Assembly: GCF_001570405.1 (NCBI RefSeq)
Contig: NZ_BBYM01000034.1
Location: forward strand, 39,159-103,158
Origin: Microtetraspora niveoalba
GTDB taxonomy: Bacteria; Actinomycetota; Actinomycetes; Streptosporangiales; Streptosporangiaceae
DNA: 64,000 bases
Reading direction: 5' to 3'
How positions within the stretch are numbered: the stretch's first letter is position 1; every line of letters begins with the position of its first letter. The position numbers were made by a program, and so were the translations under genes. The notes below the pieces were generated by a model. It was given only the letters and a program-made list of their open reading frames with translations, was not told where the DNA came from and made no database searches. Below are positions 55,269 through 64,000 of this stretch, in pieces.

Positions 55269-57290
55269 CTACGCCTTCGGCGCGGGGGCGATGTCGACGA
55301 GGTTGTCGTGATAGACCGCGCCGCGGCCCATGTCGGCGTCGCGCTCGTCCACCACGGCGTTCGGGTTCGACCCGCCGGGGCTGAGCTTGGGCCAGTGCCC
55401 CTTCGGCGCCGCGGCCACGCCCGGCCGCACCCGGTCGGTGATCTCCGCGTACGCCGAGAACTCGCCGTTGTCGTTGAACACCCGGACGAGCTGGCCGTCG
55501 GAGATCCCGCGCGCGGCGGCGTCCTCGGGGTTGACCATGACCCGGGGCCCCTTCGACCGCCTGAGCAGCTCCGGGTTGTTGCTGAAGATCGTGTTGAGGA
55601 AGGTGTGCTGCGCCGGGGTGACCAGCGTCAGCCTGCCCGGCGCCGCCGTACGGGCGGTGAACGAGGGGACGTAGCCCGCCACCCGGGGCAGCCCGTCGGC
55701 CTCGGCCGACTCGGAGACGAACTCCAGCCGGCCCGACGGCGTCGGGAAGCCGTCCGCGAAGGGGACGAACGGGTCGGCGACCGGCAGCCGCGCCCACCCC
55801 TCCTTGCGCAGCCGCTCCAGGCCGATGCCGGGCGTCCCGGTGAGGAGCTGCTCGGCCAGCTCCAGGTCGGAGTCGTACAGCGAGGGCTCGGTCAGCCCCA
55901 TGTGCCGGGCGAGCCGGCGGAAGGTCTCGGTGGTGGACGCGCACTCGCCTGCGGGCTCGACGGCGGGCTCGTTCCACACCACGTACATGTGGCCGTAGCC
56001 CGCGTGCAGGTCCATGTGCTCGGTCTGCATGGTCGCGGGCAGCACGATGTCGGCGTAGTCGACGGTGTCGGTGGGGAACTGCTCCATCACGACCGTGAAG
56101 AGGTCCTCGCGCCGCATCGCCTCGCGTACGCGGTTCTGGTCGGAGGTCGAGCCGAGCGGGTTCGCGGCGTAGACCCACAGGCACTTCACCGACTCGTCCA
56201 GGCCGTCGGCGAGCCGGGTCATCGTCAACGTGCGGACCGGCTCGGTCAGCAGGTCGTCGCGCGGATCCACGTGCAGCGGGAAGTGCGCGGACGTGGAGTA
56301 GGACACACCGCCGCCCGGGTGCCGCCAGTCGCCCGTCACCCCGGGGATGCACGAGATGACGCGCATCGCCGCGCCGCCGCCCTCGTGCCGCTGGACGCCC
56401 ATCGTCGCGCGGATCGCGGTGGGCCGGGTGCGCGCGAGCCGTACACCGAGGGCGCGGATGTCCGCCTCGGGCAGCCCGGTGATCTCGGCCACCCTGCTCG
56501 GGGGATATTTCAGGATCTCGGCTTTGAACTCGTCCCAGCCGAGGGTGTGGTTCTCCAGATACTCGCGGTCCTCGGCGCCCTCCTCCAGGACCACGTTCAG
56601 CAGACCGAGGGCGAGCGCGCCGTCCGTCCCCGGCCGGATCGGCAGGTGCTCGTCCGCCTGCTCCGCGGTGCGGGTCCTGATCGGGTCGATCGCCACGACG
56701 TGCGCGCCGTTCGCCCGCGCGTCCTGGACGAACTTCCACATGTGGTGCCCGCTGGTCAGCGTGTTCGTCCCCCACAGGAGGATCAGCCCGGAGAGCGCGA
56801 ACGTCTCGGGATCCATGCCTCCGGCGGTGCCGTTGACGTACTTGACGCCCAGGTTGCCCGCGCGCGAGCAGATGTTCAGGTCGTGATAGGACGCGCCGAG
56901 CGCGTTCCAGAACCGCCGCCCGGCCAGGCCGCTCTCGCCCTGGATGTATCCCAGCGTCCCGGTGCCCTGGTACGGCCAGATGGCCTCCCCGCCGTGCTCC
57001 GCGATGATGCCGGTCAGCCGGTCGGCGATCGTGGTGAGGGCCTCGTCCCAGCCGATCCGCTCGAACCGCCCGGAGCCCTTCGGCCCGACCCGCTTCAGCG
57101 GGTGGAGGATGCGGTCGGCCGCCCGCGTGTGCTCCAGATAGCGGTTGACCTTCACACAGAGCGCTCCCCGGGTGAACGGATGGTCCCGGTTGCCCCGCAA
57201 CGTGACCGCCTCGCCGTCCCTGACCGTCACCTCCCACGAGCATGTGTCGGGACAGTCCAGCGGGCAGGCACCCAGAACGCGCAACTCCAT
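55269..57290 (-). CDS. molybdopterin oxidoreductase (bis-MGD family)
   Basis: 673 residues from ATG 57290. An N-terminal [4Fe-4S] site has cysteines 9, 13, 17 and 45 (C-x3-C-x3-C-x27-C). The cofactor regions follow: YQGTGTLGYIQGESGLAGRR, a serine in NICSRAGN at the likely metal-ligand position, AIDPIRTRTAEQADEHLPIR, and the C-terminal molydopterin-binding domain (LVTPAQHTFLNTIFSNNPEL). No Tat signal is visible, so it acts in the cytosol. Substrate class is unclear: it is of the formate dehydrogenase/DMSO reductase-like group. No partner subunit genes are adjacent. Confidence 0.9.
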   Translation of the reverse strand: MELRVLGACPLDCPDTCSWEVTVRDGEAVTLRGNRDHPFTRGALCVKVNRYLEHTRAADRILHPLKRVGPKGSGRFERIGWDEALTTIADRLTGIIAEHGGEAIWPYQGTGTLGYIQGESGLAGRRFWNALGASYHDLNICSRAGNLGVKYVNGTAGGMDPETFALSGLILLWGTNTLTSGHHMWKFVQDARANGAHVVAIDPIRTRTAEQADEHLPIRPGTDGALALGLLNVVLEEGAEDREYLENHTLGWDEFKAEILKYPPSRVAEITGLPEADIRALGVRLARTRPTAIRATMGVQRHEGGGAAMRVISCIPGVTGDWRHPGGGVSYSTSAHFPLHVDPRDDLLTEPVRTLTMTRLADGLDESVKCLWVYAANPLGSTSDQNRVREAMRREDLFTVVMEQFPTDTVDYADIVLPATMQTEHMDLHAGYGHMYVVWNEPAVEPAGECASTTETFRRLARHMGLTEPSLYDSDLELAEQLLTGTPGIGLERLRKEGWARLPVADPFVPFADGFPTPSGRLEFVSESAEADGLPRVAGYVPSFTARTAAPGRLTLVTPAQHTFLNTIFSNNPELLRRSKGPRVMVNPEDAAARGISDGQLVRVFNDNGEFSAYAEITDRVRPGVAAAPKGHWPKLSPGGSNPNAVVDERDADMGRGAVYHDNLVDIAPAPKA

Positions 57291-57300
57291 GACGCCAACT

Positions 57301-57747
57301 TTACGAGGCGCCCTCAAGATCGCCCAGCAGGGCGATGTTCGCCCGGTCGTCCTCGGCGGTGCTCGGCTCGGTGGCGAACCACGCGTCGAGGATCTCGGTC
57401 AGCATCTGCCGGGAGGTCAGGCGGAGGCTGAGCGCGAGCACGTTCGCGTCGTTCCATGTCCGCGCGCCCGCGGCGGTCGCGGCATCCACACACAAAGCGG
57501 CGCGTACGCCCGGTACCTTGTTCGCGGCGATCGAGGCGCCGGTGCCGGTCCAGCAGCACACGATGCCCTGATCCGCACGGCCGGTGGCGACGTCACGCGC
57601 CGCCTCGGCACAGCACCAGGCCCAATCCGTCCGGCCACCGGGGGCCAATGCTCCATAGAGTGTGACTGAATGACCGCGCCGCTCCGCTTCGGACACGATA
57701 TGTGACGCTATGCCGTCGAGGCTGTCCGAGGCGAGTGAAAGTCGCAT
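57301..57747 (-). CDS. RpiB/LacA/LacB-family sugar-phosphate isomerase
   Basis: 148 residues from ATG 57747. The fold family is clear from GIVCCWTGTGASIAANKVPG, then RAALCVDA and WNDANVLALSLRLTS. In true RpiB the motif reads CGTGIG; here it is CWTGTG, so the glycine after the active cysteine is a tryptophan. That change may alter substrate choice. The gene ends 10 bp before the start of the molybdopterin oxidoreductase on the same strand, and it is divergent from the kinase-like/flippase gene, whose ATG lies 79 bp away. Confidence 0.85.
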   Translation of the reverse strand: MRLSLASDSLDGIASHIVSEAERRGHSVTLYGALAPGGRTDWAWCCAEAARDVATGRADQGIVCCWTGTGASIAANKVPGVRAALCVDAATAAGARTWNDANVLALSLRLTSRQMLTEILDAWFATEPSTAEDDRANIALLGDLEGAS

Positions 57748-57826
57748 GGCATCGATTGTGGACACTGAATGCGAAGATCGCACAGAATCGCTGGTGGTGA
57801 GGGGCATAAAGGAGAAGAACACGACG

Positions 57827-60202
57827 ATGGAGACTCCTGATCCCGGAGTCGTCCTCGTCGTCGAGCCCCTGCTGCCACAGCGCATCCGCCGTCCCTCGGA
57901 CGCCCTGCGCTTCCTGCTCACCCTGGTCGCGCTCGCCGCGGTGGTGCTGCTCGCCCTCGCGCTGCAGCGCACGCTCAACGGCCTGGAGACCGACGTCCAC
58001 GCGGGCACCGGCCGCGCGCCCGACGTGCTGTCGTCCGCCGCCGGCCTGCTCGGCGGCATCTTCGTGCTGGTCGTCCCCGTGGCGTTCGCCGTCGAGCGGG
58101 TCTTCCACCGCGACGGGATGCGCGTCACCCAGGGGCTGATCGCCGCCATCCTCGCCCTGCTGATCTCGTACACGCTGGACGAGTGGCTGATCGGCTCCGG
58201 CGCCGAGGACCTCAAGCAGCTCCTCACCGGGGGCAGAGACGTCGAGCCGCTCAACACCGTGCTCACCCCCGCCATCGCGTACGCCACGGCGGTGCGGATG
58301 TTCCGCAGGCCGCGCTGGCGCGCCCTGATGGCGGCGGCGATCGTGCTCGACGTGTTCGCCCTGTTCACCGCGACCAAGGTGACCGCGCTCGGCGTGATGG
58401 TCACGTACATCGTGGGCCTCGCCGTCGGGTTCGGCACGCTGTACGGCCTCGGCAGCGCGAACACCCGGCCGCCGGGCAGCGCGGTGATCGCCGCGCTCAG
58501 GCGGCTCGGGTTCGCCCCGGTGAGCGGGCGGCGGATCGAGGACGACAGCTCCGGCAGCCGCCGCTACCTGGTCGGCCTCGCCGACCGCAGCAATCTCGAC
58601 GTCACCGTCCTCGACCGCGACCGGCAGGTGGCAGGCATCGGCTACCGGCTGTGGCGGCGGGTGTGGCTGCACCCGGACACGCGGCGGCGGGCCATCCGCT
58701 CGCTGCGCGCCGAGCTGGAGCGCGAGGCCCTCATGGCGTACGCGGCGCAGGCGGCGGGCGCCAACCTGCCGCGCCTCCTCGCCACCAGCGAGGTCGGCAC
58801 CGAGGCGGCGCTCCTCGCGTACGAGCACGTCGGCAGCCGTCCGCTGGAGGAGCTCGCCGACGACGAGATCGACGACGTCCTGCTCGCCCGGATCTGGGAG
58901 CAGGTGCGGCTGCTCCAGGCGCAGCGGCTCGCGCACCGGCACCTGACCGGCGAGAGCATCCACGTGGACGAGAAGGGACGGGTGCTCCTCGTCGACGCCC
59001 GAAGCGGCGAGATCGCCGCCGGCGACCTGCTGCTCCGCCTCGACCTCGCCCAGCTCCTCACCTATCTCGGCCTGCGCGTGGGACCGGAGCGTTCGGTCGC
59101 GTCGGCCGCCGCCGTGCTGGGCGCGGACACGCTCGCCGGGGCGCTGCCGCTGCTGCAGCAGATCGCGCTCACCCGGGGCACCCGCGCCGCCGCCCGCAAG
59201 CAGAAGGACCTCCTGCCCGCCCTGCGCGAGCAGATCGTCGCACTTAAGCCGCAGGTCGAGGTGGACGAGGTCCGGCTCGAACGGTTCCAGCCGAAGACCC
59301 TGGTGACGATCATCGCGAGCGCCATCGCCGCGTACATCCTGCTCTCCCAGATCAGCCAGGTGAACCTGTTCTCGGTGGTGACCACCGCAAACTGGGCCTG
59401 GGGCGGAGTGGCCCTGGTCTCCGCCGGGCTGAGCTATGTCGCCGCCGCGATCATGTTGCGCGGGTTCGTCCCCGAACATCTCCCGCTCGGGCCGACCGTG
59501 CTGGCGCAGTTCGCCGCGTCGTTCGTCAAGCTGGTCGCGCCCGCCGCGGTCGGCGGCGTCGCGATCAACACCAGATATCTGCAGAAACGGGGCATCCCGT
59601 CCGGGCCGGCGGTGGCGAGCGTGGGGGCGTCCCAGCTCATCGGCCTGGTGTTCCACCTCATGCTGCTGCTGTTCTTCGCGTACATCACGGGCACCCAGGC
59701 GGCGCCGTCGCTGACCCCGTCGCGCGGGCTGCTCATCGCGCTGCTCGCGGCCGCCGTGCTCTGCCTGATCGTGCTGGCCGTACGTCCGCTGCGCCGGTTC
59801 GTGACCGTACGGCTGCGCGCGATGTTCTCCGGGGTGGTGCCCCGGCTCCTCGACGTGCTGCAGTCACCGTCCAAGATCTTCGAGGCCGTCGGCGGGACGT
59901 TGCTGCTGACGATCACTTTCGTGGTCTGCCTCTGGACGTGTGTGCGGGCGTTCGGCGGCGACCTGAGCTTCGCCGCGATCGCCGTGGTGTTCCTCACGGC
60001 GAACGCGATCGGCTCGGCCGCCCCCACACCGGGTGGTCTGGGGGCGGTCGAGGCAGCACTCTCGGTGGGGCTGACGGTCGCCGGGATGGACAGGCCCGTC
60101 GCCCTGTCGGCCGTGTTGCTGTACCGGCTGATGACGTTCTGGCTGCCGGTCCTGCCCGGCTGGGCGTCCTTCGCCTGGCTTCAGCGCCGCAACGCCCTCT
60201 AG
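57827..60202 (+). CDS. multidomain membrane protein: kinase-like domain fused to a lysylphosphatidylglycerol-synthase-type flippase region
   Basis: 791 residues from ATG 57827, with GGAG 12 bases upstream. About six N-terminal hydrophobic helices (from LRFLLTLVALAAVVLLALAL) are followed by a soluble block at about 220-490. This resembles an aminoglycoside/ABC1-type kinase fold, with LAHRHLTGESIHVDEKGRVL and LLVDARSGEI in place of the HxD-N and DFG motifs. About eight further helices have LPG-synthase/UPF0104 features (VAPAAVGGVAINTRYLQKRG, NAIGSAAPTPGGLGAVEAAL). The expected catalytic aspartates appear replaced, so the kinase part may be inactive or regulatory. Function is unknown; lipid modification or translocation is inferred. 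Confidence 0.8.
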   Translation: METPDPGVVLVVEPLLPQRIRRPSDALRFLLTLVALAAVVLLALALQRTLNGLETDVHAGTGRAPDVLSSAAGLLGGIFVLVVPVAFAVERVFHRDGMRVTQGLIAAILALLISYTLDEWLIGSGAEDLKQLLTGGRDVEPLNTVLTPAIAYATAVRMFRRPRWRALMAAAIVLDVFALFTATKVTALGVMVTYIVGLAVGFGTLYGLGSANTRPPGSAVIAALRRLGFAPVSGRRIEDDSSGSRRYLVGLADRSNLDVTVLDRDRQVAGIGYRLWRRVWLHPDTRRRAIRSLRAELEREALMAYAAQAAGANLPRLLATSEVGTEAALLAYEHVGSRPLEELADDEIDDVLLARIWEQVRLLQAQRLAHRHLTGESIHVDEKGRVLLVDARSGEIAAGDLLLRLDLAQLLTYLGLRVGPERSVASAAAVLGADTLAGALPLLQQIALTRGTRAAARKQKDLLPALREQIVALKPQVEVDEVRLERFQPKTLVTIIASAIAAYILLSQISQVNLFSVVTTANWAWGGVALVSAGLSYVAAAIMLRGFVPEHLPLGPTVLAQFAASFVKLVAPAAVGGVAINTRYLQKRGIPSGPAVASVGASQLIGLVFHLMLLLFFAYITGTQAAPSLTPSRGLLIALLAAAVLCLIVLAVRPLRRFVTVRLRAMFSGVVPRLLDVLQSPSKIFEAVGGTLLLTITFVVCLWTCVRAFGGDLSFAAIAVVFLTANAIGSAAPTPGGLGAVEAALSVGLTVAGMDRPVALSAVLLYRLMTFWLPVLPGWASFAWLQRRNAL

Positions 60203-60223
60203 CAGTACCGACCGGCCGGGCGG

Positions 60224-61249
60224 TCAGCCGGCGCTGGAGGCGGCCCAGAGGTTGATGCCGGCCTCGACGGCGTCCTTGTCGATCGCGTCCAGCTCGTCCT
60301 GCGTGAAGTCGAGGCCCTTCACCGCGTCGAGGCTGTCGTCGAGCTGGGCGACGCTGCTCGCGCCGATCAGCACCGAGGTCACCCGCCGGTCGCGCAGCGC
60401 CCAGGCGAGGGCCATCTGCGCGAGCGACTGGCCGCGCCGCTTCGCGATCTCGTTCAGCGTGCGGATGTGCCGCAGCGCCTCGTCGGTGAGCAGAGCCGGG
60501 TCGAGCGACTTGCCCTGCGCGGCCCGCGAGTCCCCCGGGATGCCGCCCAGATAGCGGTCGGTCAACATGCCCTGCGCGAGCGGGGAGAACGCGATGCAGC
60601 CGACGCCCTCCTCCTCCAGGGTGTCGAGCAGACCGCCCTCGACCCACCGGTTGAGCATCGAGTACGACGGCTGGTGGATGAGCAGCGGCGTCCCCATCGA
60701 CCGCAGGATCTCCGCGGCCTCCTTCGTCCGCTCCGGCGAGTACGACGAGATCCCCGCGTAGAGGGCCTTGCCGGAGCGCACGGCGTGGTCGAGCGCCCCC
60801 ATCGTCTCCTCGAGCGGCGTCTCGGGGTCGAACCTGTGGCTGTAGAAGATGTCCACATAGTCCAGGCCCATCCGTGAGAGCGACTGGTCCAGGCTGGACA
60901 GCAGGTACTTGCGCGACCCCCACTCGCCGTACGGCCCGGGCCACATGTCGTAGCCCGCCTTCGTCGAGATCACCAGCTCGTCACGATATTTCGCGAAATC
61001 CTCGCGGAAGAGGCGGCCAAAGTTGATCTCGGCGGAGCCGTACGGCGGGCCGTAGTTGTTGGCGAGGTCGAAATGGGTCACGCCCCGGTCGAACGCCCGG
61101 CGCAGGATGGCGCGCTGGGTGTCGATCGGCTTGTCGTCGCCGAAGTTGTGCCAGAGCCCCAGCGAGATCGCCGGCAGCTTCAGCCCGCTCCGCCCGGTCC
61201 GGTTGTACGGCATGGGGCCGTAACGGTCGTCGGCAGCGATGTACGTCAT
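60224..61249 (-). CDS. aldo/keto reductase (YghZ/Gpr-like)
   Basis: 341 residues from the ATG that overlaps the oligopeptidase stop (ATGA). Motifs seen are LPAISLGLWHNFGDDKPIDT, the catalytic-tyrosine region FDLANNYGPPYGSAEINFGR, TKAGYDMWPGPYGEWGSRKY, the histidine in FYSHRFDPETPLEETM, and the C-terminal NADPH site. It matches L-glyceraldehyde-3-phosphate reductase YghZ and relatives. It is translationally coupled to the oligopeptidase gene upstream, an unrelated activity, so co-regulation may be coincidental. Confidence 0.92.
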   Translation of the reverse strand: MTYIAADDRYGPMPYNRTGRSGLKLPAISLGLWHNFGDDKPIDTQRAILRRAFDRGVTHFDLANNYGPPYGSAEINFGRLFREDFAKYRDELVISTKAGYDMWPGPYGEWGSRKYLLSSLDQSLSRMGLDYVDIFYSHRFDPETPLEETMGALDHAVRSGKALYAGISSYSPERTKEAAEILRSMGTPLLIHQPSYSMLNRWVEGGLLDTLEEEGVGCIAFSPLAQGMLTDRYLGGIPGDSRAAQGKSLDPALLTDEALRHIRTLNEIAKRRGQSLAQMALAWALRDRRVTSVLIGASSVAQLDDSLDAVKGLDFTQDELDAIDKDAVEAGINLWAASSAG

Positions 61250-63303
61250 TCGGTCACTCCAGCTCGGTCGAGGATCCAGGACAGCGCGAAGGCCTCTTCG
61301 CGCCAGGCGTCGTAGCGGCCGCTCCTGCCGCCGTGGCCCGCGCCCATCTCGGTCTTGAGCAGGAACGGCCCACCCTGGGCGACGGCACGCAGCCTGGCGA
61401 TCCACTTGGCCGGCTCGTGGTAGAGCACGCGGGTGTCGTTCAGGCTGGTGATCGCCAGGATCGGCGGGTACGGCCTGCCGTCGATGTTCTCGTACGGGGA
61501 GTACGACTTCATATAGGCGTACACGTCCGGATCGTGGAGCGGGTCGCCCCACTCGTCCCATTCGATGACGGTCAGCGGCAGCGACGGGTCCAGGATCGTG
61601 TTCAGCGCGTCCACGAACGGCACCTCGGCGACGACGCCCGTGAACTCCTCCGGCGCGATGTTGGCGACCGCGCCCATGAGCAGCCCGCCCGCCGAACCGC
61701 CCCGCGCGATGATCCCGCTGGACCAGCCCGCGGCCCTGAGATGCCGGGCGCACGCCACGAAGTCGGTGAACGTGTTCTTCTTCCTGGTCAGCTTGCCGTC
61801 CTCGTACCAGCCGCGGCCCATCTCGCCGCCGCCCCTGACGTGGGCCACCGCGAAGACGAACCCCCGGTCGAGCAGCGACAGCCGGGCCACCGAGAAGTAC
61901 GGGTCGATCGAGGTCTCGTAGCTGCCGTAGCCGTACAGGAGGGTGGGGGCCGGCCGCCCGGTGCCCTTCCTCATCACGATCGAGATCGGCACCCGCGTGC
62001 CGTCCTCGGCCGTCGCCCACTCACGGAACTGCTCGTAGTCCTCGGGGTCGTACCCGCCGAGCACGGCCCTCCGCTTGAGGAGGATCAGCTCGCGAGAGGC
62101 GAGGTCGTAGTCGTAGACCGACGGCGGGGTCACCATCGAGGTGTAGCCGAGCCGCAGCCGGGAGGTCTCGAACTCCGGGTTCCCCGACGGCGCGACGTCG
62201 TAGAGCGGCTCCGGGAACACGATCTCGTACGGCTCGCCGCCGTCACCCGGCAGGATCCTGATGCCGGTCAGCCCCTGCCGCCGGAAGTGCACGACGGTGT
62301 GGTCCTTGAAGGCGTCCACGTCGAGGAGCCGCGTGTCCTCGCGGTGCTCGACGAGCGGCGTCCAGGTGCCGGGGTCGTCCAGCGGCGCGGTGGCCAGCTC
62401 GAAGTTGCGCGCGCCGTCGTTGTGCAGGATCAGGAAGCGGTCGCCCGCATGGTCGAGGTCGTACTCGACGCCCGTGTGGCGCGGCCGTACGACGGCGAAC
62501 TCGCCGGTCGGGTCGGCAGCGTCCAGCACGCGGACCTCGCTGGTGATCTTGCTGCCCGCGCTGAGGACGAGGTATCGCTGGCTGCGGGTCAGCCCGATGC
62601 CGATCCAGAACCGCTCGTCGTCCTCCTGGTAGACGAGGACGTCCTCGTTCGAGCCCAGCGTGTGGCGGTGGACGCGGTACGGACGCCACGCCTCGTCGAT
62701 CGTCGTGTAGAAGAACGTCGAACCGTCCGCCGACCAGGTCCCGCCGTAGAAGATGCCGGGGATCTCGTCGGGAAGGAGCTCGCCGCTGCGCAGGTCCCGG
62801 AACCGGAGCGTGAAGCGCTCGTCTCCCGAGAAGTCCGTGGAGTACGCGAGCATCGTGCCGTCCGGGCTGACGGTGCTGGTGCCGAGCGCGAAGAAGGGGC
62901 TGTCGCCGGCCAGCTCGTTCCCGTCCAGGAGGATCTGCTCCCCGGGGAGGGGCTCGCCGGCCGTCAGCGCGGGCGGGTCGTCCCCGTCCGCCGCGACCCG
63001 GCAGTGGATGCCGTACTGCTTGCCTTCTTCGGTGCGCGAGTAGTACCACCAGGCGCCCTTGCGGGTCGGGACCGACAGGTCGGTCTCCTGGGTGCGACCC
63101 TTGATCTCCTGGAAGACCTTCTCCTGCAGATCTTTCAGGTGGCCGGTGGCCTCCTGCGTGTACGCGTTCTCCGCCTCCAGGTAGGAGATCGTGTCCGCGT
63201 CGTCCTTCTTGAACAGCCACGCGTATTCGTCGATCACGGTGTCCCCGTGATGTGTGCGGGTGGTGGGGACCTTCTTCGCCACAGGCGGCATTTCGCTGCT
63301 CAC
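61246..63303 (-). CDS. ptrB: oligopeptidase B / prolyl oligopeptidase, family S9A
   Basis: 685 residues from GTG at 63303; ATG at 63291 is an alternative start. An N-terminal beta-propeller (for example GKQYGIHCRVAADGDDPPAL) precedes the alpha/beta-hydrolase domain. The nucleophile serine is in RGGSAGGLLMGAVAN (about residue 537), and the histidine is in GHGGRSGRYD near the C-terminus. MSSEMPPVAKKVPTTRTHHG and IDEYAWLFKKDDADTISYLE match oligopeptidase B. It cleaves short peptides after basic residues in the cytosol. Its promoter must lie in the region before the rRNA operon. Confidence 0.95.
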   Translation of the reverse strand: MSSEMPPVAKKVPTTRTHHGDTVIDEYAWLFKKDDADTISYLEAENAYTQEATGHLKDLQEKVFQEIKGRTQETDLSVPTRKGAWWYYSRTEEGKQYGIHCRVAADGDDPPALTAGEPLPGEQILLDGNELAGDSPFFALGTSTVSPDGTMLAYSTDFSGDERFTLRFRDLRSGELLPDEIPGIFYGGTWSADGSTFFYTTIDEAWRPYRVHRHTLGSNEDVLVYQEDDERFWIGIGLTRSQRYLVLSAGSKITSEVRVLDAADPTGEFAVVRPRHTGVEYDLDHAGDRFLILHNDGARNFELATAPLDDPGTWTPLVEHREDTRLLDVDAFKDHTVVHFRRQGLTGIRILPGDGGEPYEIVFPEPLYDVAPSGNPEFETSRLRLGYTSMVTPPSVYDYDLASRELILLKRRAVLGGYDPEDYEQFREWATAEDGTRVPISIVMRKGTGRPAPTLLYGYGSYETSIDPYFSVARLSLLDRGFVFAVAHVRGGGEMGRGWYEDGKLTRKKNTFTDFVACARHLRAAGWSSGIIARGGSAGGLLMGAVANIAPEEFTGVVAEVPFVDALNTILDPSLPLTVIEWDEWGDPLHDPDVYAYMKSYSPYENIDGRPYPPILAITSLNDTRVLYHEPAKWIARLRAVAQGGPFLLKTEMGAGHGGRSGRYDAWREEAFALSWILDRAGVTE

Positions 63304-63680
63304 GGGCCGAGTCTATGGTCGGCCTCCGACGTGTCGAGGGGCCTTCCTTCTCCCGCGGCCCCTGCCCCACAGGCAGTACGGCGTGCCGCCTCATCGGGGC
63401 GGAGCGGCCGGGCCGTCCGTGATCGGTACTCGGGTACTCCGAAGGACTGCTAATCTTTTGCCGTCGGCAACGCCCGGCACAACCCCTCCCGATCACTTCG
63501 GCGATCAGGCGCGGGGACGTGCGGGACACGCCGACAACCCCTTGAAACACGCTGGTCCTGAAGACGCGTTCGCACGAACCTCTCCGGTCTGGTAAGTTGG
63601 AGGGGTTGCCCCGGAGACGGGGTGGCTGCGATTCCCTCAGGGTTGCGGGGTTCGGGTCAAGTGTTCCGAAACGGGACGGT

Positions 63681-63709
63681 TTGACACGGATCGGGCGACA
63701 CGAGAGAAT
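63681..63709 (+). promoter_or_regulatory. candidate promoter of the rRNA operon
   Basis: TTGACA at 63681-63686 is followed after 17 bases by GAGAAT at 63704-63709. This is the best -35/-10 pair in the 625-bp gap, about 220 bp before the 16S rRNA. Actinobacterial rrn operons usually have several promoters, and a second, weaker one may lie near 63569-63597 (TTCGCA then GGTAAGTT). The stretch 63304-63540 shows nothing else I can support. Confidence 0.6.
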
Positions 63710-63790
63710 AGCGGTAAGTGAAGCGAATGTAACGCCCCGGAGCGGATGGCTCGGTTTCGAGTCTGAGGTGATGGTGGTCGCGTCCGTTTC

Positions 63791-63802
63791 TTGAGAACTC
63801 AA
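63791..63802 (+). promoter_or_regulatory. conserved rRNA leader element (antitermination/processing region)
   Basis: ttgagaactcaa followed by cagtgtgctaaaagcc matches the conserved leader recalled from mycobacterial and Streptomyces rRNA operons (TTGAGAACTCAA-AGTGTG). It precedes a small palindrome, gtgcatgatgcac, and the 16S rRNA start. Confidence 0.7.
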
Positions 63803-63928
63803 CAGTGTGCTAAAAGCCAGTGCATGATGCACAACCCCGTCCTTGCCCGCACTCATTGCGGTGTGGGGGGATGGATTCCTTTGGTTGACATTCATGTGAA
63901 TGTTGGCCAGGAAACAACTCGAAGACAT

Positions 63929-64000
63929 TGTTTGGAGAGTTTGATCCTGGCTCAGGACGAACGCTGGCGGCGTGCTTAACACATGCAAGTCGAGCGGAAA
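63929..64000 (+). rRNA. rrs: 16S ribosomal RNA, 5' end (partial)
   Basis: The universal 16S start gagagtttgatcctggctca is at 63935-63954, and the predicted mature 5' end is near 63929 by comparison with E. coli. acgaacgctggcggcgtgct and taacacatgcaagtcgagcg follow. The V1 start GTCGAGCGGAAA is typical of Streptosporangiaceae, as far as I recall. The gene continues beyond the window. Confidence 0.97.

Overview
The window is high-GC actinobacterial DNA with abundant GTG starts and purine-rich ribosome binding sites. It most likely comes from a Streptosporangiales organism (Streptosporangiaceae type). Three things point there. The order bldC / conserved hypothetical / Leu-Val dehydrogenase / DUF3073 / purM / purF is the one remembered from Streptomyces. 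A guanidine-III riboswitch closely resembles the one remembered from Thermobifida fusca. The 16S rRNA gene that begins at the right edge has the family-typical V1 start (GTCGAGCGGAAA).

Layout. 0-4.5 kb: a translationally coupled operon for amino-acid ABC uptake, a D-aminoacylase, and an SxxK/SDN/KTG serine hydrolase. 4.5-4.85 kb: a block of direct repeats, with a rearranged inverted copy at 52.0-52.2 kb. 4.85-14 kb: LysR regulator, SAV2177-type methyltransferase, secreted lipoprotein, pyrD, GH20 hexosaminidase, lipoprotein amidase, a frameshifted small gene, and LacI and TetR regulators. 14.2-23 kb: bldC, a conserved hypothetical, Leu/Val dehydrogenase, DUF3073, purM-purF, a large disordered DUF4190 protein and a sterol-carrier-like protein. 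23-35 kb: an accessory-looking stretch that separates the two halves of the purine genes. It holds a Tat-exported PhoX phosphatase, two DHA2 exporters around a TetR gene, a collagen-like secreted protein, a PucR regulator beside a secreted M6 protease, and a TDT-family transporter. 35-39 kb: purL, purQ, an anti-sigma-like ATPase and purS, all on the minus strand. 39-44 kb: a second PucR regulator facing an MHS transporter and an amidohydrolase. 44.4-47.9 kb: branched-chain 2-oxoacid dehydrogenase E1alpha-E1beta-E2. 48-55 kb: a PpiC-like putative peptide-maturation protein, Dabb and DUF6458 proteins, a large acyl-CoA dehydrogenase, a methyltransferase, a guanidine-III riboswitch controlling a SugE/Gdx exporter, and VOC, membrane and GNAT proteins. 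55-63.3 kb: a molybdopterin oxidoreductase, an RpiB-like isomerase divergent from a kinase-like/flippase fusion, and a coupled oligopeptidase B - aldo/keto reductase pair. 63.3-64 kb: rRNA promoter and leader, then the 5' end of 16S rRNA.

The best-supported unusual element is the guanidine-III riboswitch with its exporter. Also worth a second look are the degenerate-kinase/flippase fusion beside rpiB, the orphan PpiC-like maturation protein, the dispersed repeat family, and the frameshifted gene at 11.7-11.9 kb. All assignments come from reading motifs by eye. No database search was run.
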